From Natronohydrobacter sp. (GTDB lineage: Bacteria; Pseudomonadota; Alphaproteobacteria; Rhodobacterales; Rhodobacteraceae), in assembly GCA_007125005.1 (NCBI GenBank), contig SLDY01000039.1, positions 1 to 42,765 on the forward strand: a DNA stretch of 42,765 nt, read 5' to 3'. A program made the translations under genes and the position numbers. Positions 6,067 to 15,242 of this stretch are shown one piece after another. Positions within the stretch are counted from its first letter, which is position 1. Each line of letters begins with the position of its first letter. A model generated the notes under the pieces. That model was not told the DNA's origin. It saw only the letters and a list, made by a program, of their open reading frames with translations, and made no database searches.

Positions 6067-8937
6067 ATGACACCAAATTTCGCACTGGGCCTGACCGAAG
6101 ACGGGATAACCCTCTGGCATCGAGATGCCAGCGGGTGGCTACGCGTTGGCGCCGTCGCAACTGACAGTCCTACGCTTGATAGTGAGATGCGCGCTCTGGC
6201 CGAGGCTGCTGAGCGTCTTGCACCTGAAAAGATCATAACCAAGATCGTGGTCCCGGAAGATCAGGTCCTCTATTGCGATCTTGATCCTGGCTCCGGCACA
6301 ACCGCGCAGCAGGACCAGCGGCTTCGCGCTCAACTTGCCGGTCGTACACCTTACCCGGTTGAAGAGCTTGAATTCGACTGGCTGGAGGATGGCGGCAATG
6401 CGCGCCTTGCGGTGGTCGCGCGCGAAACAATTCTTGAGGCCGAAGAATTTGCACGCGGCTACGGATTCAATCCTGTTTGTGCCGTTGCTGCACCCTCCAA
6501 GGCCAGATACCCGCTGGAGCCCATTTTCTGTACGACCCGCACTGCACGCGAGCTGTTCGAGGATCCCTCAGTTTGCGTCAAAAGCCGCGACCTTGTGCGC
6601 GAAATCGGTGTTGTGGCAGAAAAAACTCTGTCGGACACTGAGGCACCGGAAACGAAAACAGCAGAGGATTTGAACGGGGAGAACACGCTACCGGCGGAAA
6701 ATGCAACCGCGTCAACTGAGACTGATCCCAAATCAGGACCCGAGCCTGCGCCAAGTGAGACGGCACCAGAAACTGAGCCAAAAGCAGCGAGTCCCAAACC
6801 CGCTGCAGCGAAACAGAAGAAGGCGCGCACAGACGCCAGCGAAAGCGCAGCGCAACTGCGAAAAAACGCATTGCTGGCACGGCTGACCGCAGCCAGAGGA
6901 AAATCCGCACTTCCTTCGTTAACGCAAGTGACCGAGGGACAGGCGCAAACTGATCAGCCTGCTGCCCCCGCCTCCCCGCCCACTGGCGCCGAGGCAGATA
7001 AGACACCTGCAACTTTTCGTTCGCGCAGGGCACAGCCGGAGCAAGCAGAGCCTACACCTGCCCTGGCAGATGCGAAGTCTGACAGAGCACGCACCAATCC
7101 TCTGAAGGCACTGCTTGCGAAAGTAAGAGGAACATCGGCACGGCCTGCGACAAACCTTTACAAGAATGCGAAAGCGCTGTCGGAAAAAACCCTTCCGCGC
7201 TCCACGGAACAAACCGTCAAGGATCAAACCGTCAAGGATGCAGAACGGGACCTGCCCAAGGCCGATGGCGCATCTACTCCTCCGGCGCACGCCAAAAAAC
7301 CTTCTTCTGCGCCAGCTCACTCCCCCGCCCCCGCCCACTCCTCCGCCGATGCTGCACCGCGCAAAGACCCGCTGACGAGGCTGCGCGAGCACGGAACGCG
7401 CGATGCAGATCGCAGCGAGGCAGAGCGTCTGACCATATTCGGGGCGAGAAATCAGGATGATTTTTTCGGCGCCGGGCGCAATCGCGCTTTGTTGGTTCTC
7501 GGTGGCGTGGCAATGCTGCTGGTGGCAGTTGGAATCTGGGCCGCATATTTCTTCGCGACACAGCCTGCGCCCGAGCAAATCGCTGCAGAGAGTATCCCAT
7601 CCGAAGAGACTGTGGCTGCCGCGCCGGAACCTGCTGGACTTGAACAGACGGAAACATCCTCGGACGCGATCGAGGCTGCTTTGGGGATTGAAGACGCAGC
7701 CCAGCAACCGCCGCTTGCTGCCTCCGATGCCGAACCTGCGCTTGCAGAGCCTGCAGAGCAACCAAGCACAGACGCCCCGACAACGACTGCTTTGGATGCA
7801 GATGCAGGTCGTCTCGCGGCGCTGCGCTCGGTCGCCTTGATCCCGCCTGTAGAGGCCGTGCCACTGCCATCTGTGCCGCAAGCGCCTGCCGCTTTCGGAG
7901 CTGATCCGCTGCCGCCAACACGCTCCGAACTTGCTGCATTGGCCGAAACGCCTGAACCCGTCGATCCGGCCGCAGACCAAGACATAGCCGCAGAGCCTTC
8001 TGATTTGCCCGAGGGTGAGGCTGCGCTTGAGATTGCTGTCACGCAGGGCGCTCCCGCTGCAGTGCCGCCGCAACGCCCCGATGGTCTGGTCTCCGAAGCA
8101 GAGTTAATAGCCCTGCAAGCAGCAGCAGCGGCCGCTGAACCAGAACAGCCCGAACCTCTGCCTGAAGCGGTCGCGCCCGAAGCAGAACCCCTTGATCTTG
8201 ATCCGTTTGACGAATCCGCGCTGGCCATAGAAGTAATCAGCGGCACGCCTGCAGCGACCCCTCCTCAACGACCGGAAGCACTGGCTCCAGAGCCGGTACA
8301 ACTCCCTGCTCAGACCCTCGAGGAGGATAGCCTTCCCGATGCGGCGTCTGAACCACCATCATTGGAAAGCACCGATGAAGAGGAACAGGCCAGCTTGACA
8401 ACACCACCTCCGGGTGGTCTTGCCTTATCGGCCCTGCGCCCTGCAACGCGCCCCGCGGCACTCGCAGAGGCGGCCGCGCAAGCCGCCGAAGCCGACGACC
8501 AGGCTTTTGCGGATGCGTCTGATCTTGCGGTGCCAGCCTCACTTCGGCCGGGCACACGCCCAAGCCAGTTTGCCGCAGTGGTCCAGCGCACATTGAGCGC
8601 CGCACAAAGATCGCAAACTCCTGCTGCAGCGGCCGCACCTGAGCCGGTGCAGACTGCGCGCGCCGCAGTTACTTCGGCAGCCCCAGCGATACCGACTTCG
8701 GCCTCCGTCGCCCGCGAAGCAACGCAAGCACGCGCAATCAACTTGCGTCAGATCAACCTGATCGGTGTGATGGGCACATCGTCCAATCGTCGAGCATTGG
8801 TGCGGCTCTCAAATGGGCGGGTGGTCACTGTCCGGGTGGGCGAGAGCCTTGATGGCGGACAAGTTACCGCAATTGGAGATTCCGAACTGCGATACACGCG
8901 ACGTGGGCGTGATGTGGTGTTGCGTCTTGCGTCCTGA
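6067..8937 (+). CDS. Large single-pass membrane protein with PilM/GspL-like N-terminus and PilP/GspC-like C-terminus
   Basis: A 956-residue protein of unproven function. Residues 1-150 (FALGLTEDGITLWHR ... PYPVEELEFDWL) read like the small cytoplasmic actin-like fold found in PilM/GspL assembly proteins. Residues 180-470 are a long Ala/Pro/Glu/Lys-rich linker with basic patches. Residues about 475-497 form one transmembrane helix (LLVLGGVAMLLVAVGIWAAY). Residues 500-885 are acidic and Ala/Pro-rich, with repeated short motifs (PPQRPDGL near 665, PPQRPEAL near 730, LRPATRP and LRPGTRP). Residues about 890-956 (INLIGVMGTSSNRRALVRL ... ESLDGGQVTAIGD) resemble the small beta domain of PilP/GspC. 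No pilus or secretion genes are nearby. It lies between metY and yciB, with no operon partner except possibly yciB, 46 bases downstream. Family assignments are by eye and need profile searches. Confidence 0.6.
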   Translation: MTPNFALGLTEDGITLWHRDASGWLRVGAVATDSPTLDSEMRALAEAAERLAPEKIITKIVVPEDQVLYCDLDPGSGTTAQQDQRLRAQLAGRTPYPVEELEFDWLEDGGNARLAVVARETILEAEEFARGYGFNPVCAVAAPSKARYPLEPIFCTTRTARELFEDPSVCVKSRDLVREIGVVAEKTLSDTEAPETKTAEDLNGENTLPAENATASTETDPKSGPEPAPSETAPETEPKAASPKPAAAKQKKARTDASESAAQLRKNALLARLTAARGKSALPSLTQVTEGQAQTDQPAAPASPPTGAEADKTPATFRSRRAQPEQAEPTPALADAKSDRARTNPLKALLAKVRGTSARPATNLYKNAKALSEKTLPRSTEQTVKDQTVKDAERDLPKADGASTPPAHAKKPSSAPAHSPAPAHSSADAAPRKDPLTRLREHGTRDADRSEAERLTIFGARNQDDFFGAGRNRALLVLGGVAMLLVAVGIWAAYFFATQPAPEQIAAESIPSEETVAAAPEPAGLEQTETSSDAIEAALGIEDAAQQPPLAASDAEPALAEPAEQPSTDAPTTTALDADAGRLAALRSVALIPPVEAVPLPSVPQAPAAFGADPLPPTRSELAALAETPEPVDPAADQDIAAEPSDLPEGEAALEIAVTQGAPAAVPPQRPDGLVSEAELIALQAAAAAAEPEQPEPLPEAVAPEAEPLDLDPFDESALAIEVISGTPAATPPQRPEALAPEPVQLPAQTLEEDSLPDAASEPPSLESTDEEEQASLTTPPPGGLALSALRPATRPAALAEAAAQAAEADDQAFADASDLAVPASLRPGTRPSQFAAVVQRTLSAAQRSQTPAAAAAPEPVQTARAAVTSAAPAIPTSASVAREATQARAINLRQINLIGVMGTSSNRRALVRLSNGRVVTVRVGESLDGGQVTAIGDSELRYTRRGRDVVLRLAS

Positions 8938-8983
8938 AACAGGATAACGGCGCTGCCCGTCGCAACTTACGCAAGGAATTGAT

Positions 8984-9586
8984 ATGTCGGAGAAGCAGGT
9001 TTCCCCCGCGGTCAAGATCGGATTGGAACTTGGCCCCGTTTTGCTGTTTTTTCTGGGCTATATCAGCACCCGTGGGCAAAGTTATCAGATCGGCGAAACC
9101 GAATATGACGCTTTCATCCTGCTCACGGCGGCTTTCATCCCGTTGATGGCCCTTGCGACATTCGTGCTCTGGAAGCTCTCGGGCCGCCTGAGCCGTTTGC
9201 AACTTGTGACGCTGGTCATGGTGATCCTGTTTGGCGGGCTGACTGTCTGGCTCAATGATGAGCGTTTCTTCAAGATGAAGCCAACGGCAGTCTATTCGAT
9301 CTTTGCAACACTGCTTTTCATCGGTCTCGCGCGCGGGCAAAGCTGGCTGGAACTCGTTATGGAAGGTGCGCTGCCGCTTACGCATGAAGGCTGGATCGTG
9401 CTCACGCGGCGACTTGCGCTGATGTTTGCAGCCATGGCGCTGGCCAATGAGTTTGTCTGGCGCACCATGTCAACCGATGCTTGGGTGAATTTCCGCACCT
9501 TCGTGCTGCCTCTTGCGCTTTTCGGGTTCTTCATTGCGCAGGGGAAATTGTTCGAACGCTATAGCACTGCTTCGGACAAGCAGTAG
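8984..9586 (+). CDS. yciB: Inner membrane-spanning protein YciB (septation protein A family)
   Basis: A 200-residue integral membrane protein with about five or six hydrophobic segments. Recognisable IspZ/YciB features are the opening KIGLELGPVLLFFLGY, the segment LNDERFFKMKPTAVY and the end of the family domain NEFVWRTMSTDAWVNFR. Family members affect envelope integrity and division-site wall synthesis in enterobacteria; the molecular activity is not established. The start at 8984 follows AAGGAATTGAT, an acceptable ribosome-binding site. A strong terminator follows at 9593-9618, shared with the convergent GST gene. Confidence 0.93.
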   Translation: MSEKQVSPAVKIGLELGPVLLFFLGYISTRGQSYQIGETEYDAFILLTAAFIPLMALATFVLWKLSGRLSRLQLVTLVMVILFGGLTVWLNDERFFKMKPTAVYSIFATLLFIGLARGQSWLELVMEGALPLTHEGWIVLTRRLALMFAAMALANEFVWRTMSTDAWVNFRTFVLPLALFGFFIAQGKLFERYSTASDKQ

Positions 9587-9592
9587 CTTTGT

Positions 9593-9619
9593 AAAGGGCG
9601 GGCTCGACCCCGCCCTTTT
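9593..9619. terminator. Bidirectional rho-independent terminator between yciB and the GST gene
   Basis: A perfect 10-bp stem (AAAGGGCGGG at 9593-9602 and CCCGCCCTTT at 9609-9618) has a 6-base loop, with T-rich sequence on the plus strand and the matching A-rich side for the minus strand. It lies between two convergent genes, so it can serve both. Confidence 0.85.
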
Positions 9620-9623
9620 GTTG

Positions 9624-10325
9624 TCAATCGCGCTTACCGAAGAGCACCTTTTGTGCTGCGCGATCCTTCTGCACATCCGAGCGTTTTTCAGCCCCCAGGG
9701 CCCGTCCGCGCTGCACCGCCTCACGCGCGCCGACAATATCCAGCCAACGCGCCAGATTGGGCTTGTCGTCAAGCGTCTGCTCCTGCCCTTCCCAAAGCGT
9801 CGCCCAAGGCCAGATCGCCATATCGGCGATGGAGTAGAAATCCCCCGCGACATATTCATTCTGCGCAAGCTGTCGGTCCAGCACCCCAAGCAACCGCGCT
9901 GTCTCGTTACGGTAGCGATCCTTGGCATAGGGCAGGTCCTGCGGCGGATCCATCGAAGGTGCATATTTCAGGAAATGATGCGCCTGCCCTGCCATTGGCC
10001 CCAGACCGCCCATCTGCCACATAAGCCACTGATCGACGCCGACGCGATCACGCTCTGTCGGGCCACCAAACTTGCCGGTCTTGCGGGCAAGATATTGCAG
10101 AATTGCACCCGATTCGAAAATCGAGATCGGCGCTCCGTCCGGGCCATCTGGATCGACAATCGCGGGCATGCGATTATTAGGCGCGATTTTCAGGAACGCG
10201 GGCTCGAACTGATCGCCTGCACCAATATTGACGTAATGCACCGAGTAAGGCAGCCCCATCTCCTCAAGCGCGATGGATACCTTCCAGCCATTGGGCGTGG
10301 GCCAGTAATGCAGATCGATGGTCAT
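9624..10325 (-). CDS. Glutathione S-transferase family protein (nu-class/YfcG-YghU-like)
   Basis: A 233-residue cytoplasmic protein. The N-terminal thioredoxin-like half has YWPTPNGWKVSIALEEMG (the active-site region) and NNRMPAIVD with the cis-proline contact, followed by ISIFESGAILQYLA, the Glu-Ser pair that binds the gamma-glutamyl group. The C-terminal helical half contains VAGDFYSIADMAIWPW. The TPNGWK pattern, with Asn near the sulfur site, is typical of nu-class/disulfide-bond oxidoreductase members such as YfcG rather than classic conjugating GSTs. I take the ATG at 10325 because AGGAGG lies five bases before it; an ATG ten codons earlier lacks this. Its natural substrate cannot be read from the sequence. 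Confidence 0.88.
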   Translation of the reverse strand: MTIDLHYWPTPNGWKVSIALEEMGLPYSVHYVNIGAGDQFEPAFLKIAPNNRMPAIVDPDGPDGAPISIFESGAILQYLARKTGKFGGPTERDRVGVDQWLMWQMGGLGPMAGQAHHFLKYAPSMDPPQDLPYAKDRYRNETARLLGVLDRQLAQNEYVAGDFYSIADMAIWPWATLWEGQEQTLDDKPNLARWLDIVGAREAVQRGRALGAEKRSDVQKDRAAQKVLFGKRD

Positions 10326-10440
10326 GAAGCCTCCTGTGAGCGTGATTTGCTGCACAAGCTAAGCATCATGCGTCCGAATCCAAGCAGGAAATGAAAAAGA
10401 GGGCCGCACTGGCCCTCCTTGAGTTTGCTTAAGGGCCGTA

Positions 10441-11229
10441 TCAGCTTGCTGAACGCACTGCACGCTGGGTCATGACCTTGATGAGATTGGCACGGTATTC
10501 GGGCGAACCATGCAAATCTGAGATCATTCCTTCCGCCGAATGCGAGAGTTCCGCGATGGCCTCTGCGTCGAAACTCGATGACAGTGCTGCCTCGGCTTCG
10601 GCCCAGCGGAACACTCCCCCCTCAGACGCCCCTGTCACGGCAACGCGCACACCTGAGGCATATTTCGCCACAAACACACCAGTGAGCGCGAAACGCGATG
10701 CTGGTTGCAAGAACTTCGCATAGGCCGATTTCTCCGGGATGGGGAAACGGACCGACGTGATGATCTCGCCCTCCTCCAAGGCAGTTGTGAACATGCCTTG
10801 AAAGAAGTCATCAGCTGCAATTTCCCGCGCATTGGTGACGATGGTCGCACCTGTGCCGAGCACCGCCGCCGGGTAACAGGCGGAGGGGTCGTTATTTGCC
10901 AGACTGCCGCCGATGGTGCCGCGATTGCGCACGGCCGGATCCCCGATCTGGCCGGCCAAGGCGGCCAGACCGGGGAAATGGCTGGCGGCCTCTGCGGCCA
11001 CTGCCGCGTGGGTGCTGGCCGCACCAATGACAAGGCTGCCGCCATCGCGACTGAGCCCTTTCAACTCGGCAATACCGGTCAGGCTGACCAGTATCTCTGG
11101 TGCGTTAAGTCGCGCCTTCATCGATGGGATCAACGTCTGGCCGCCCGAGAGCGGTTGCGCTTCGCCATTTTCAAGTGCGGCCACAGCATCGGCGACGCTA
11201 GAGGGTTTCACGAACTCGAAATTATGCAT
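10441..11229 (-). CDS. coxM: CO-dehydrogenase-like molybdenum hydroxylase, FAD-binding medium subunit
   Basis: A 262-residue flavoprotein subunit that passes electrons from the iron-sulfur subunit to the external acceptor. It carries the two FAD motifs of the family, GGQTLIPSMKARL (residues 29-41) and TIGGSLANNDPSACYPA (around 110-126), followed by the CO_deh_flav_C domain. It is the last gene of the operon, starting 13 bases after the coxL stop, preceded by GGAGAAAAAGAG. Gene order S-L-M is typical of form II CODH-like enzymes, whereas form I operons run M-S-L. Confidence 0.9.
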   Translation of the reverse strand: MHNFEFVKPSSVADAVAALENGEAQPLSGGQTLIPSMKARLNAPEILVSLTGIAELKGLSRDGGSLVIGAASTHAAVAAEAASHFPGLAALAGQIGDPAVRNRGTIGGSLANNDPSACYPAAVLGTGATIVTNAREIAADDFFQGMFTTALEEGEIITSVRFPIPEKSAYAKFLQPASRFALTGVFVAKYASGVRVAVTGASEGGVFRWAEAEAALSSSFDAEAIAELSHSAEGMISDLHGSPEYRANLIKVMTQRAVRSAS

Positions 11230-11242
11230 CTCTTTTTCTCCC

Positions 11243-13615
11243 TCAGCTGTTCATTGCTGTCCAGACGCGCGAGGGCGTCACGGGCATATCGATATGGCTC
11301 ACATGGCTGTATCCACCGCGATGCAGCGCATCGATCACAGCATTGACCACGGCGGGCGGCGCCCCGATCGCCCCGGCCTCGCCGCAACCTTTAGCCCCGA
11401 GCGGGTTATGCGTGCAGGGTGTGACGCAGCTATTATCCACCTTGAAAGAAGGCAGATCATCTGCGCGCGGCATGGTGTAGTCCATGAATGAGCCTGACAG
11501 GAGCTGCCCATTTTCGTCATAGACGCAGTTTTCGGTCAGCGCCTGCCCGATACCCTGAGCCAGGCCGCCATGCACCTGCCCTTCCACGATCATCGGGTTG
11601 ATCACCACCCCGAAATCATCCGCTGCCGAGAAGGCAACGATATCGACCTTGCCGGTTTCCGGGTCCACCTCAACCTCGCAGCCATAGCAGCCCGAGGGGA
11701 AGGTGAAGTTGTTGGGGTCATAGAAGGCAGTCTCTTCCAGCCCCGGCTCCAGATCCTCCAGCGGATAGTTATGCGGGACATAAGCTGCCAGCGTGACCCC
11801 CGACCAGTCCACCGATTTGTCAGTGCCTGCCACCGAGAACTTGCCGTCCTTCAACTCGATATCCTCGGGCGCGGCCTCGAGCAGATGCGCGGCGATCTTC
11901 TTGGCCTTGTCGATGATCTTGTTGGTGGCCTTTACCAGCGCCGAACCACCTACCGCAATCGAGCGCGAACCATAGGTGCCCATGCCCATCGGGGTATTGG
12001 CAGTATCGCCATGTACCAGATCGATCTGATCCGCGCTGATCCCGATCATATCGGCAATGATCTGCGGGAAGGAGGTTTCATGCCCCTGACCATGGCTGTG
12101 ACAGCCGGTCAGCACCGAAATCGACCCGGTCGCATTCACTCGCACAGTTGCCGTCTCGTAAAGGCCTGCACGCGCGCCAAGCTGGCCCACGAGGTTGGAG
12201 GGCGCGATGCCGCAGGCCTCGATATATTGCGAGATCCCGAAGCCGCGCAGCTTGCCGCGGGCCTTGCTCTCCTCGATACGCTTACCGAGATTGGCGTAAT
12301 CGGAGATTTCGAGCATCTTTTCCATCGTGGCGTGGAAATTCCCGCTGTCATATTCCAAGGCAACTGGTGTCTGATAGGGGAACTGGTCAGGCTTGATGAA
12401 GTTCTTGCGGCGCAATTCGATCCCATCAACCCCAAGCTCACGCGCTGCCTTGTCGATCACGCGCTCAAGCTGGAAGGTTGCCTCGGGACGACCGGCCCCG
12501 CGATAGGCATCGACTGCAACTGTGTTGGTAAAGACAGCACGGACATTCACATAGACCAGAGGGGTCTTGTAGGGGCCTGCCATCAGCGTCCCGTGCAACC
12601 ATGTCGGGATCGAGGGCGCGAAGGTCGAGAGGTAAGCGCCCATATTGGCGAGAGTGGTGGAGCGGATCGCGAGGAAGTTGTGATCTGCATCGAGCGCCAG
12701 TTCGATCTTGGAGATATGATCGCGCGCATGGGCATCCGACAGGAAGGCTTCGGAGCGCGAGGATGTCCATTTGACTGGACGCTTTAGAATCTTTGCCGCC
12801 TGGGTGCAGAAGGCTTCTTCCGCGTAGTGATAGATCTTGGAGCCAAACCCGCCGCCCACATCTGGCGCGACCACACGCAGCCGATGCTCCGGGATCGAAA
12901 GCACGAAGGCCCCCATCAGAAGCCGGATCACATGTGGGTTCTGGCTGGTGGTATAGAGCGTGTGCATATCGCCCCAAGGATCGTAATCGCCAATCGCGAC
13001 GCGCGTTTCCAGAGGGTTGGCACATAGCCGGTTATTGACAAGATCGCAGCTAACAACGTGAGCGGCGCTGGCGAAGGCCGCATCAACCGCCTCCTTGTTT
13101 TCCTCGACAAACCCCCAGTCGTAGCAGAGGTTCGAGCTTAGATCGTCATGCACTTTGGTTGCGCCCTCTTCGAGCGCCTTGGCCATATCGATGACTGGCT
13201 CAAGCTCTTCGATATCGACATCGATAGCCTCGGCGGCGTCGCGCGCCTGCTCATAGGTCTCGGCCACAACCGCGGCGATGGGATCGCCTACATGGCGCAC
13301 CTTGCCTTCGGCGAGGATCGGGTGCTTGGGCTCCTGCATCGGCTGACCGTGCTTGTCAGTGACCTGCCAGCCGCAGGGCAGCCCGCCCGCGCTCGCGAAA
13401 TCCGCCGATGTGAAGATCCTGAGCACTCCGGGCATGGCCTCGGCAGTGGCGGTATCGATCCCGTTGATACGCCCATGCGCTATATCCGAGCGCAGGAAAT
13501 GCACATATGCCTGACCGCGCAGATTGATGTCATCGGTATATTTGCCGTTCCCGGTCAGGAAGCGGGTATCCTCGCGGCGCTTTACGCTTGCGCCAATGCC
13601 GTCATCTTTTGGCAT
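11243..13615 (-). CDS. coxL: CO-dehydrogenase-like molybdenum hydroxylase, large (molybdopterin) subunit, form II
   Basis: A 790-residue catalytic subunit of the xanthine oxidase family. The signature loop near the molybdenum is AYRGAGR (residues 370-376), which defines form II. Form I CO dehydrogenases carry AYxCSFR, including the copper-ligand cysteine, and that cysteine is absent here. The catalytic glutamate is in GCGEAGAIG (Glu746). Other family segments are [24 protein letters not shown] and [12 protein letters not shown]. The start at 13615 has a perfect AGGAGG six bases upstream. Because form II enzymes are not all proven CO oxidisers, the substrate could be CO or another small aldehyde or heterocycle. 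The gene sits between coxS and coxM. Confidence 0.9.
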   Translation of the reverse strand: MPKDDGIGASVKRREDTRFLTGNGKYTDDINLRGQAYVHFLRSDIAHGRINGIDTATAEAMPGVLRIFTSADFASAGGLPCGWQVTDKHGQPMQEPKHPILAEGKVRHVGDPIAAVVAETYEQARDAAEAIDVDIEELEPVIDMAKALEEGATKVHDDLSSNLCYDWGFVEENKEAVDAAFASAAHVVSCDLVNNRLCANPLETRVAIGDYDPWGDMHTLYTTSQNPHVIRLLMGAFVLSIPEHRLRVVAPDVGGGFGSKIYHYAEEAFCTQAAKILKRPVKWTSSRSEAFLSDAHARDHISKIELALDADHNFLAIRSTTLANMGAYLSTFAPSIPTWLHGTLMAGPYKTPLVYVNVRAVFTNTVAVDAYRGAGRPEATFQLERVIDKAARELGVDGIELRRKNFIKPDQFPYQTPVALEYDSGNFHATMEKMLEISDYANLGKRIEESKARGKLRGFGISQYIEACGIAPSNLVGQLGARAGLYETATVRVNATGSISVLTGCHSHGQGHETSFPQIIADMIGISADQIDLVHGDTANTPMGMGTYGSRSIAVGGSALVKATNKIIDKAKKIAAHLLEAAPEDIELKDGKFSVAGTDKSVDWSGVTLAAYVPHNYPLEDLEPGLEETAFYDPNNFTFPSGCYGCEVEVDPETGKVDIVAFSAADDFGVVINPMIVEGQVHGGLAQGIGQALTENCVYDENGQLLSGSFMDYTMPRADDLPSFKVDNSCVTPCTHNPLGAKGCGEAGAIGAPPAVVNAVIDALHRGGYSHVSHIDMPVTPSRVWTAMNS

Positions 13616-13665
13616 GAATTCCTCCTAAAATCATGTGGCTCAGTGGGCGTGCCCACAAGACAAGC

Positions 13666-14151
13666 TCATTCAGCGGCCAGCGCGCTCGCATCCTGCCCCG
13701 ACGCGGTCATCACTGCGCGCACGATGTTGTGGTAGCCGGTGCAGCGGCAGATATTGCCTTCGAGATAGTGGCGCACCTCTTCCTCGCTGGGCTTGGGATT
13801 CTCTGCAAGCAGCGCAGCGGTGGACATAACCATCCCCGGCGTACAGAAGCCGCATTGCAATCCGTGGCAATCCTTGAACGCCTGCTGGATCGTGCCAAGG
13901 CTGCCATCAGGATTGGCCATGCCCTCGACCGTTGTTATCTCGGCGCCTTCCAGATCAGCCGCAAAGGCCGTGCAGGATTTTACAGCCTTGCCGTCTACCA
14001 GAACAACGCAAGCACCACATTGGCTGGTATCGCAGCCGACATGTGTGCCAGTCAGCCCGAGGCCCTCGCGCAGATAGCTTGACAGCAATGTGCGCCCCTC
14101 CGCCTCGGCGCTGACTTCGCGCCCGTTCACCTTCATTTTAACCTGTGTCAT
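13666..14151 (-). CDS. coxS: CO-dehydrogenase-like hydroxylase, [2Fe-2S] small subunit
   Basis: A 161-residue electron-transfer subunit. The N-terminal plant-type ferredoxin half has [10 protein letters not shown] and a fourth cysteine in VKSC; the C-terminal four-helix half has CGFCTPGM and NICRCTGY, giving two [2Fe-2S] clusters. I start at the ATG at 14151 because GGAGGACTTG precedes it; the upstream 25 codons of open frame look non-coding. It is followed by coxL after 50 bases and preceded by the molybdopterin-binding gene after 71 bases. Confidence 0.92.
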   Translation of the reverse strand: MTQVKMKVNGREVSAEAEGRTLLSSYLREGLGLTGTHVGCDTSQCGACVVLVDGKAVKSCTAFAADLEGAEITTVEGMANPDGSLGTIQQAFKDCHGLQCGFCTPGMVMSTAALLAENPKPSEEEVRHYLEGNICRCTGYHNIVRAVMTASGQDASALAAE

Positions 14152-14222
14152 CAAGTCCTCCCTAGACGTAATATTCGCGCAGTTGAGCACGGATTTTCCG
14201 ATCCGTCCATGCGGCTTTTGCT

Positions 14223-15242
14223 TCACTCCCCATCGGTCTCTCCGCGTTCGCCTTGGCGGCGCGGTCGAGGCCGTGTCGGGATTTCCTTCAAGAGCCCTCC
14301 TACCCCCATCGACATGATATCAGACGCACTTACTTCAAGGCCACAGATAATGCGTTCCATCACCCAATCGGCCCCGTTGAGTGCAGGGCTTTTCGCGCAG
14401 CCCGGCAAGCCAATGACCGGTCGCGCCCCAAGACGCCCCACGAACAACAGATTGCCGGGATCAACAGGCATCCCGAAATGCACGACCTCGCCGCCGGCTG
14501 TGCGCAACGCAGCAGGCGCCGTGTCCTCAGGATCTGAGGTCGCAGATCCTGTCAGGATCATTATCAAGTCACCTTTGGCCGTTTCTATCGCCTGCACCAG
14601 CGACGCCTCATCATGGGCCACGATACATAGCGGATCAAGCGATACTCCCAGCCGTTCCAGCCGGGCAGCTGTTACAGCGTGACCTTTTGCTCCGCTTTCG
14701 TGGTCATGGACCCTTGTTTGGATAAGGGTCGCATGGCGCATCACTGGCGATAGCAGGCGCAAAGCCCCTCTCCCTGCGGCGCAGGCTGCCTCCACTTTTG
14801 TTTGACCAACACCGTAGGTAATAATCTTGACCGTCGCGACCATCGCGCCCGGCTCTACCCGCATCAGATCGGGCAAAGTTGCGAGTGTGATCGCACCATC
14901 TACACGGTTGAGTGCATGGATCCGGGCGCTCTCCAACCCAACCAGCCCCGGCCCCGAAGCAACGATATTCACGCGACCAGTCCCGACAGGCTTGAGCGCA
15001 AGCCGAGCTGCTTGCGGGTCTGGCACAAGCGCCTGAGCAATGGCAATGGCGGCTGCGTCTTCGTCAAGATCCTCTGCATCTAACCTTGCGAGTGTCAGAC
15101 TGTGATGCCCTGCCTCGGCCAGAAGGGTTAAATCCGCCGCTGCCAGCTTTCGTCCCTTGCGCAAGCGCCCCTTCGCAGTTGCGACCGAGTGCGCAAGAAT
15201 ACCACCCTCCGCCTCTGCGAGCGGCACGCGCCCGAATCTCAT
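14223..15242 (-). CDS. Molybdopterin-binding protein (MoCF_biosynth domain), probable molybdenum-cofactor helper
   Basis: A 339-residue protein. It opens with [19 protein letters not shown], a MoeA-like N-terminal segment, and the second half (residues ~170-320) matches the MoCF_biosynth fold, with [15 protein letters not shown] and [18 protein letters not shown]. Its position between xdhC and coxS implies a role in making or inserting the cofactor of the CODH-like enzyme. In many relatives this region is followed by a MobA/MocA-type nucleotidyltransferase domain; here the protein stops after a [10 protein letters not shown] segment and a basic tail, so that half is absent. The start at 15242 overlaps the xdhC stop (ATGA), indicating translational coupling. 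Confidence 0.8.
   Translation of the reverse strand: MRFGRVPLAEAEGGILAHSVATAKGRLRKGRKLAAADLTLLAEAGHHSLTLARLDAEDLDEDAAAIAIAQALVPDPQAARLALKPVGTGRVNIVASGPGLVGLESARIHALNRVDGAITLATLPDLMRVEPGAMVATVKIITYGVGQTKVEAACAAGRGALRLLSPVMRHATLIQTRVHDHESGAKGHAVTAARLERLGVSLDPLCIVAHDEASLVQAIETAKGDLIMILTGSATSDPEDTAPAALRTAGGEVVHFGMPVDPGNLLFVGRLGARPVIGLPGCAKSPALNGADWVMERIICGLEVSASDIMSMGVGGLLKEIPTRPRPRRQGERGETDGE

Noticed and set aside
6919-8073. Long antisense open frame (384 codons) within the 956-residue protein gene
   Set aside because: Arg/Cys-rich, without domains, and explained by the Ala/Pro-rich sense strand.
11570-12787. 405-codon open frame on the plus strand inside coxL
   Set aside because: It mirrors the coxL coding strand and has no recognisable domain; coxL is strongly supported.
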